This document shows, piece after piece, positions 61,394-64,000 of a stretch of DNA of 64,000 nt (position 1 is the first letter of the stretch; each line of letters opens with the position of its first letter). The notes under the pieces are model-generated. The model was given only the letters and a program-made list of their open reading frames with translations. It was not told where the DNA came from and did not search any database. Source of the stretch: Syntrophorhabdaceae bacterium (GTDB lineage: Bacteria; Desulfobacterota; Syntrophorhabdia; Syntrophorhabdales; Syntrophorhabdaceae); NCBI GenBank assembly GCA_035541755.1, contig DATKMQ010000066.1, forward strand, positions 1 through 64,000, written 5' to 3'. Both the position numbers and the translations under genes were made by a program.

Positions 61394-63137
61394 GGTCGTC
61401 ATCTTCTACATCACAGAGCCGGCTTTGCACTTGGCACGGAGGCTTACCCGTTTGTATCCGGACGCTCAAATAAAGAAATTCAATACAGGACGGGTTCGTG
61501 AGTCATGGGACACCGGGCGGGTGCTTATCTTTATCACGGCTTGCGGTATCGTCGTGAGGGCCATAGCGCCCCTCATTAAAGACAAGAAGAAAGATCCCGC
61601 GGTGCTCGTGCTCGACGAAAAAGGTGATTTTGTCATAAGCCTTTTGAGCGGCCATCTTGGTGGCGCCAACGAGAACACGGCAAAAATAGCAACCTTTCTC
61701 GGGGCAAGACCCGTAATAACCACCTCCACCGACTTAAACGGCATGACCTCCCTGGATGTGTGGGCCAAGAAGAGTAACCTGACCGTGGACGACTGGTCCC
61801 TGGTTCCAAGGGCCGCGACCAGGTTCATCAACACCGGGGTGTTGAAAGTATACGCTGACATCCCCCTCGATCTCCCTCTCGATTTTACTGTGGTATCGGC
61901 GCCCTCCTCGGCTGACGTCCTGATCACGAACAAAAACAGGCTCCGGGAGGCGAGCGGCGTCTATTTGAGACCCAAAAACCTTTTTGTCGGTATCGGGTGC
62001 AACAGAGGCACGTCCCATGAAGAGATGGAAGAGGCTTTGAGACAAACCCTGAGAAGACACAACCTATCGTTCTTCTCTATTGCTTCTCTTGCTACCGTGG
62101 ACAGAAAAGCCGACGAGGCAGGCCTCATCAGCCTTTCGCGTGCCCATGGTTTTCCCGTCCGCACCTTTACCCCCGACGAGCTAAACTCGGTCAAGGGGCT
62201 TACGCGATCTCAGGCCGCGTTCAACGCAACGGGGGCGCAGGCCGTGGCTGAACCCGCGGCCATTCTCGCCTCGGCAGACGGAAGGCTCATTGTGCCAAAA
62301 CAAAGAGCAGGCAGTGTCACGGTGGCGGTTGCCGAGGGGGGGGTGGCAGGGGGCGCTCACCAATCCGGAGGGCCGAAAGGCGGTCTTCGAGGTGCCCTCC
62401 ACATTGTGGGTACGGGACCGGGAGGACTCGAGCATCTGACCCCGTATGCGCGCAACGCGATTCTTGCCTCGGAGACGATTGTGGGCTATCACGTGTATTT
62501 AGACCTCATCAGGGATTTGATCAAAGAGAAGGATACCATATCCACGGGGATGACGCGGGAGATCGAAAGGTGTGAGGCCGCCCTGAAAGAGGCCCTTGCG
62601 GGAAAACGGGTCTGCCTTGTGAGTGGCGGGGACCCTGGCATCTACGCTATGGCGGGACTTATCTACGAGCTGCTCGAGAAGAACCGTTCGCGCGAGGCCG
62701 CAGAGCTTTCGGTTGAGGTTGTTCCCGGCGTATCGGCGCTCAATGCATGCGCGGCTCGACTCGGGGCCCCTCTTATGCATGATTTTGCCGCAATCAGTCT
62801 CTCTGACAGGCTTACGGACTGGGAATTAATTGCTGAGAGGCTTGAGGCGGCTGCCCGCTCTGATTTCGTGCTCGTGCTCTACAATCCCAAAAGCAAGGGC
62901 AGGCCGGATCACATTGGCAGGGCTCGGGGGATCATCCTCCGACACAGACGCTCCGACACACCTGTGGGGATAGTTAAGGACGCCACGCGCAGTACAGAAG
63001 AAATAGTAATAACAAACCTCAAAGACATGCTCAACCATACAATTGATATGCATACCACCGTAATCATAGGCAATTCTCAAAGCTTCGTTTGGAACGATCG
63101 GATGGTTACCCGCCGAGGATACGGCCGCGTCCGATAA
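61377..63137 (+). CDS. cbiGH: CbiG-CbiH fusion: cobalt-precorrin-5A hydrolase and precorrin-3B C17-methyltransferase (586 aa)
   Basis: Two enzymes in one chain. The N-terminal CbiG part removes acetaldehyde (C2 fragment) from cobalt-precorrin-5A: ACGIVVRAIAPLIKDKKKDPAVLVLDEKGDFVISLLSGHLGGAN, then PRNL-like KNLFVGIGCNRGTS and the C-terminal G domain. After a Gly/Ala-rich linker (about residues 320-335) the CbiH domain begins at GALHIVGTGPGGLEHLTPYA and continues with LVSGGDPGIYAMAGL and VVPGVSALNACAARLGAPLMHDF. CbiH methylates C17 and contracts the ring. The start at 61377 is a choice among several in-frame starts within cbiF. Last gene of the operon. Confidence 0.93.
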   Translation: MDTESKVVIFYITEPALHLARRLTRLYPDAQIKKFNTGRVRESWDTGRVLIFITACGIVVRAIAPLIKDKKKDPAVLVLDEKGDFVISLLSGHLGGANENTAKIATFLGARPVITTSTDLNGMTSLDVWAKKSNLTVDDWSLVPRAATRFINTGVLKVYADIPLDLPLDFTVVSAPSSADVLITNKNRLREASGVYLRPKNLFVGIGCNRGTSHEEMEEALRQTLRRHNLSFFSIASLATVDRKADEAGLISLSRAHGFPVRTFTPDELNSVKGLTRSQAAFNATGAQAVAEPAAILASADGRLIVPKQRAGSVTVAVAEGGVAGGAHQSGGPKGGLRGALHIVGTGPGGLEHLTPYARNAILASETIVGYHVYLDLIRDLIKEKDTISTGMTREIERCEAALKEALAGKRVCLVSGGDPGIYAMAGLIYELLEKNRSREAAELSVEVVPGVSALNACAARLGAPLMHDFAAISLSDRLTDWELIAERLEAAARSDFVLVLYNPKSKGRPDHIGRARGIILRHRRSDTPVGIVKDATRSTEEIVITNLKDMLNHTIDMHTTVIIGNSQSFVWNDRMVTRRGYGRVR

Positions 63138-63232
63138 TTGTACTCGGCCTGCCCCATTATGGCGCTTCAACCGAAAACGGCCACGTGCGTGACTGCATCA
63201 CCACACGCGTTTCACGTGAAACATTTCTGGGG

Positions 63233-63916
63233 TTACGAAAGCCTTCGGTCAACTTCCTTTTGACGAAGTTCTCTTTCGACGTCCCGTATCTTTCTCCCCA
63301 GTTCGTTCTTAATGTGACCATTGAGATTGATAAACTCGATAGACACAAACTCAAGGCTTGTCTTCATGCGTTCGTCTTCCGGCTCGGCGATACGCACTAC
63401 CCTTGATTCCGTCTGATAAGCCCTCTCCCCAACCACGAGGATGATCTTAACCTCCTCGTCGACCTTGAAGTGATGTGTCTTGTTGTGGCTTAAGCTCGCG
63501 CCCCCTATGGAAATGTCCAGGATATTCATCTTCTGTCCGTTTACGAAAATGTCTATGCCGCAATTATCCGGTGGTTCAAGCCTGAAGAACATTCTGAGAT
63601 TGTACGGCTCCAGGGCCGATTCTCTCGCAAGCGCCACCGCCTGCACCCTTTGCCCGGACGCAAGTTCATAATCCTTTATGAAATCGGCTATTTTCGCGCG
63701 AAATCCGTACCGAGCGGGTCTGCCCTCCTGCCTGTCCAGATAGGTCACAAAGACCTCTTTGTTCATGTGTGTCCTCGATATAGGCGGGTCTGTCTGCGCT
63801 ATGATCACCTTCTTCCCGAGCACGTCGTGAACGATCGAGTTCTTGGTCTCCACGACTTCCTTTCGATAGTCGATGCTCACGATGATATTCACGCTCAGTC
63901 CTGGTTTTATTTCCAT
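63233..63916 (-). CDS. PilZ domain protein, YcgR-like (227 aa)
   Basis: A cyclic-di-GMP receptor protein. The N-terminal 100 residues resemble the YcgR flagellar-brake type domain (EIKPGLSVNIIVSIDYRKEVVETKNSIVHDV). The PilZ domain has the binding motif R-x3-R in NLRMFFRLEPP and the D/N-x-S-x-x-G motif as DISIGGASL. The C-terminal 30 residues form a charged helix. The start at 63916 is preferred because it opens directly with the domain. A role in motility or surface behaviour is inferred. It is convergent with the cobalamin operon. Confidence 0.85.
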   Translation of the reverse strand: MEIKPGLSVNIIVSIDYRKEVVETKNSIVHDVLGKKVIIAQTDPPISRTHMNKEVFVTYLDRQEGRPARYGFRAKIADFIKDYELASGQRVQAVALARESALEPYNLRMFFRLEPPDNCGIDIFVNGQKMNILDISIGGASLSHNKTHHFKVDEEVKIILVVGERAYQTESRVVRIAEPEDERMKTSLEFVSIEFINLNGHIKNELGRKIRDVERELRQKEVDRRLS

Positions 63917-64000
63917 CGTTTGCTCACGTTCGCTAGACCGGCAGGAGAAACCGGTTTTCACCCATGTATATTTTCGTCTTTATAGCTCATCTCTTAATCC
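63917..64000. other. Upstream region of the PilZ gene to the window edge
   Basis: 84 nt with no recognised gene or signal; any promoter of the PilZ gene would lie here or beyond the edge. Confidence 0.4.

Overview
The window looks like chromosome of a strictly anaerobic, aromatic- and amino-acid-fermenting deltaproteobacterium of the Syntrophorhabdus/Desulfobacterota type. This is an inference from gene content: the anaerobic (early cobalt insertion) cobalamin pathway with CbiX, CbiD and CbiG; a benzoate-CoA-ligase-type enzyme under sigma-54 control; a three-subunit molybdenum hydroxylase whose FAD subunit carries the extra cysteine loop known from 4-hydroxybenzoyl-CoA reductase; tryptophanase; glutamate-type dehydrogenase; and pyruvate phosphate dikinase. 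Gene density is high and neighbours overlap by 4-16 nt, except in one accessory block.

Layout. 1-8733: end of a peptide ABC transporter ATPase, an amino-acid dehydrogenase, tryptophanase (tnaA), an HDOD signalling protein and the [2Fe-2S]/Mo/FAD subunits of a xanthine-dehydrogenase-family enzyme. 8734-16127: an ORF-poor accessory island. It has eight copies of a 33-bp repeat with an FNR-like core (six forward, two reversed at the right end), a long structured RNA with its own promoter followed by a GIY-YIG nuclease gene, two outward-facing promoters with SOS-box-like operators in their spacers, several very small genes with strong ribosome binding sites, an IS1595-family insertion sequence, tRNA-Ala(GGC), a candidate small RNA, a DUF3237 gene and a UGA-interrupted ORF. 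16128-31040: housekeeping (sixA, rmuC, ppdK, glyS, glyQ, lepA, hemW, copA). 31272-42640: chemoreceptor, DedA, SAM hydrolase, mtnA, gatB, mtgA, ssb, a radical SAM protein and a sigma-54 activator. 42666-46217: sigma-54 promoter, CoA ligase, small protein, lipoprotein. 46243-50045: chromate transporter, isochorismatase-family hydrolase, hpt, UPF0173 hydrolase and a frameshifted metallo-beta-lactamase-fold gene. 50105-63137: a cobalamin riboswitch followed by one tightly overlapping 13-gene cobalt-uptake and cobamide-synthesis operon with three fusion genes. 63233-63916: a PilZ-domain protein.

How the genes work together. The 0.8-8.7 kb block reads as amino-acid deamination plus tryptophan cleavage next to a hydroxylase/reductase that could act on an aromatic product. 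The 41-44.4 kb block is a self-contained regulator-plus-ligase unit for activating an aromatic acid to its CoA thioester. The cobalamin operon covers corrin-ring synthesis from cobalt chelation through adenosylation and amidation, with its own CbiMNQO cobalt transporter, but I see no cbiJ/cobK reductase gene in it. The accessory island is where most of the unexplained signal lies: the RNA plus GIY-YIG module and the 33-bp repeat family are the strongest candidates for something undescribed.
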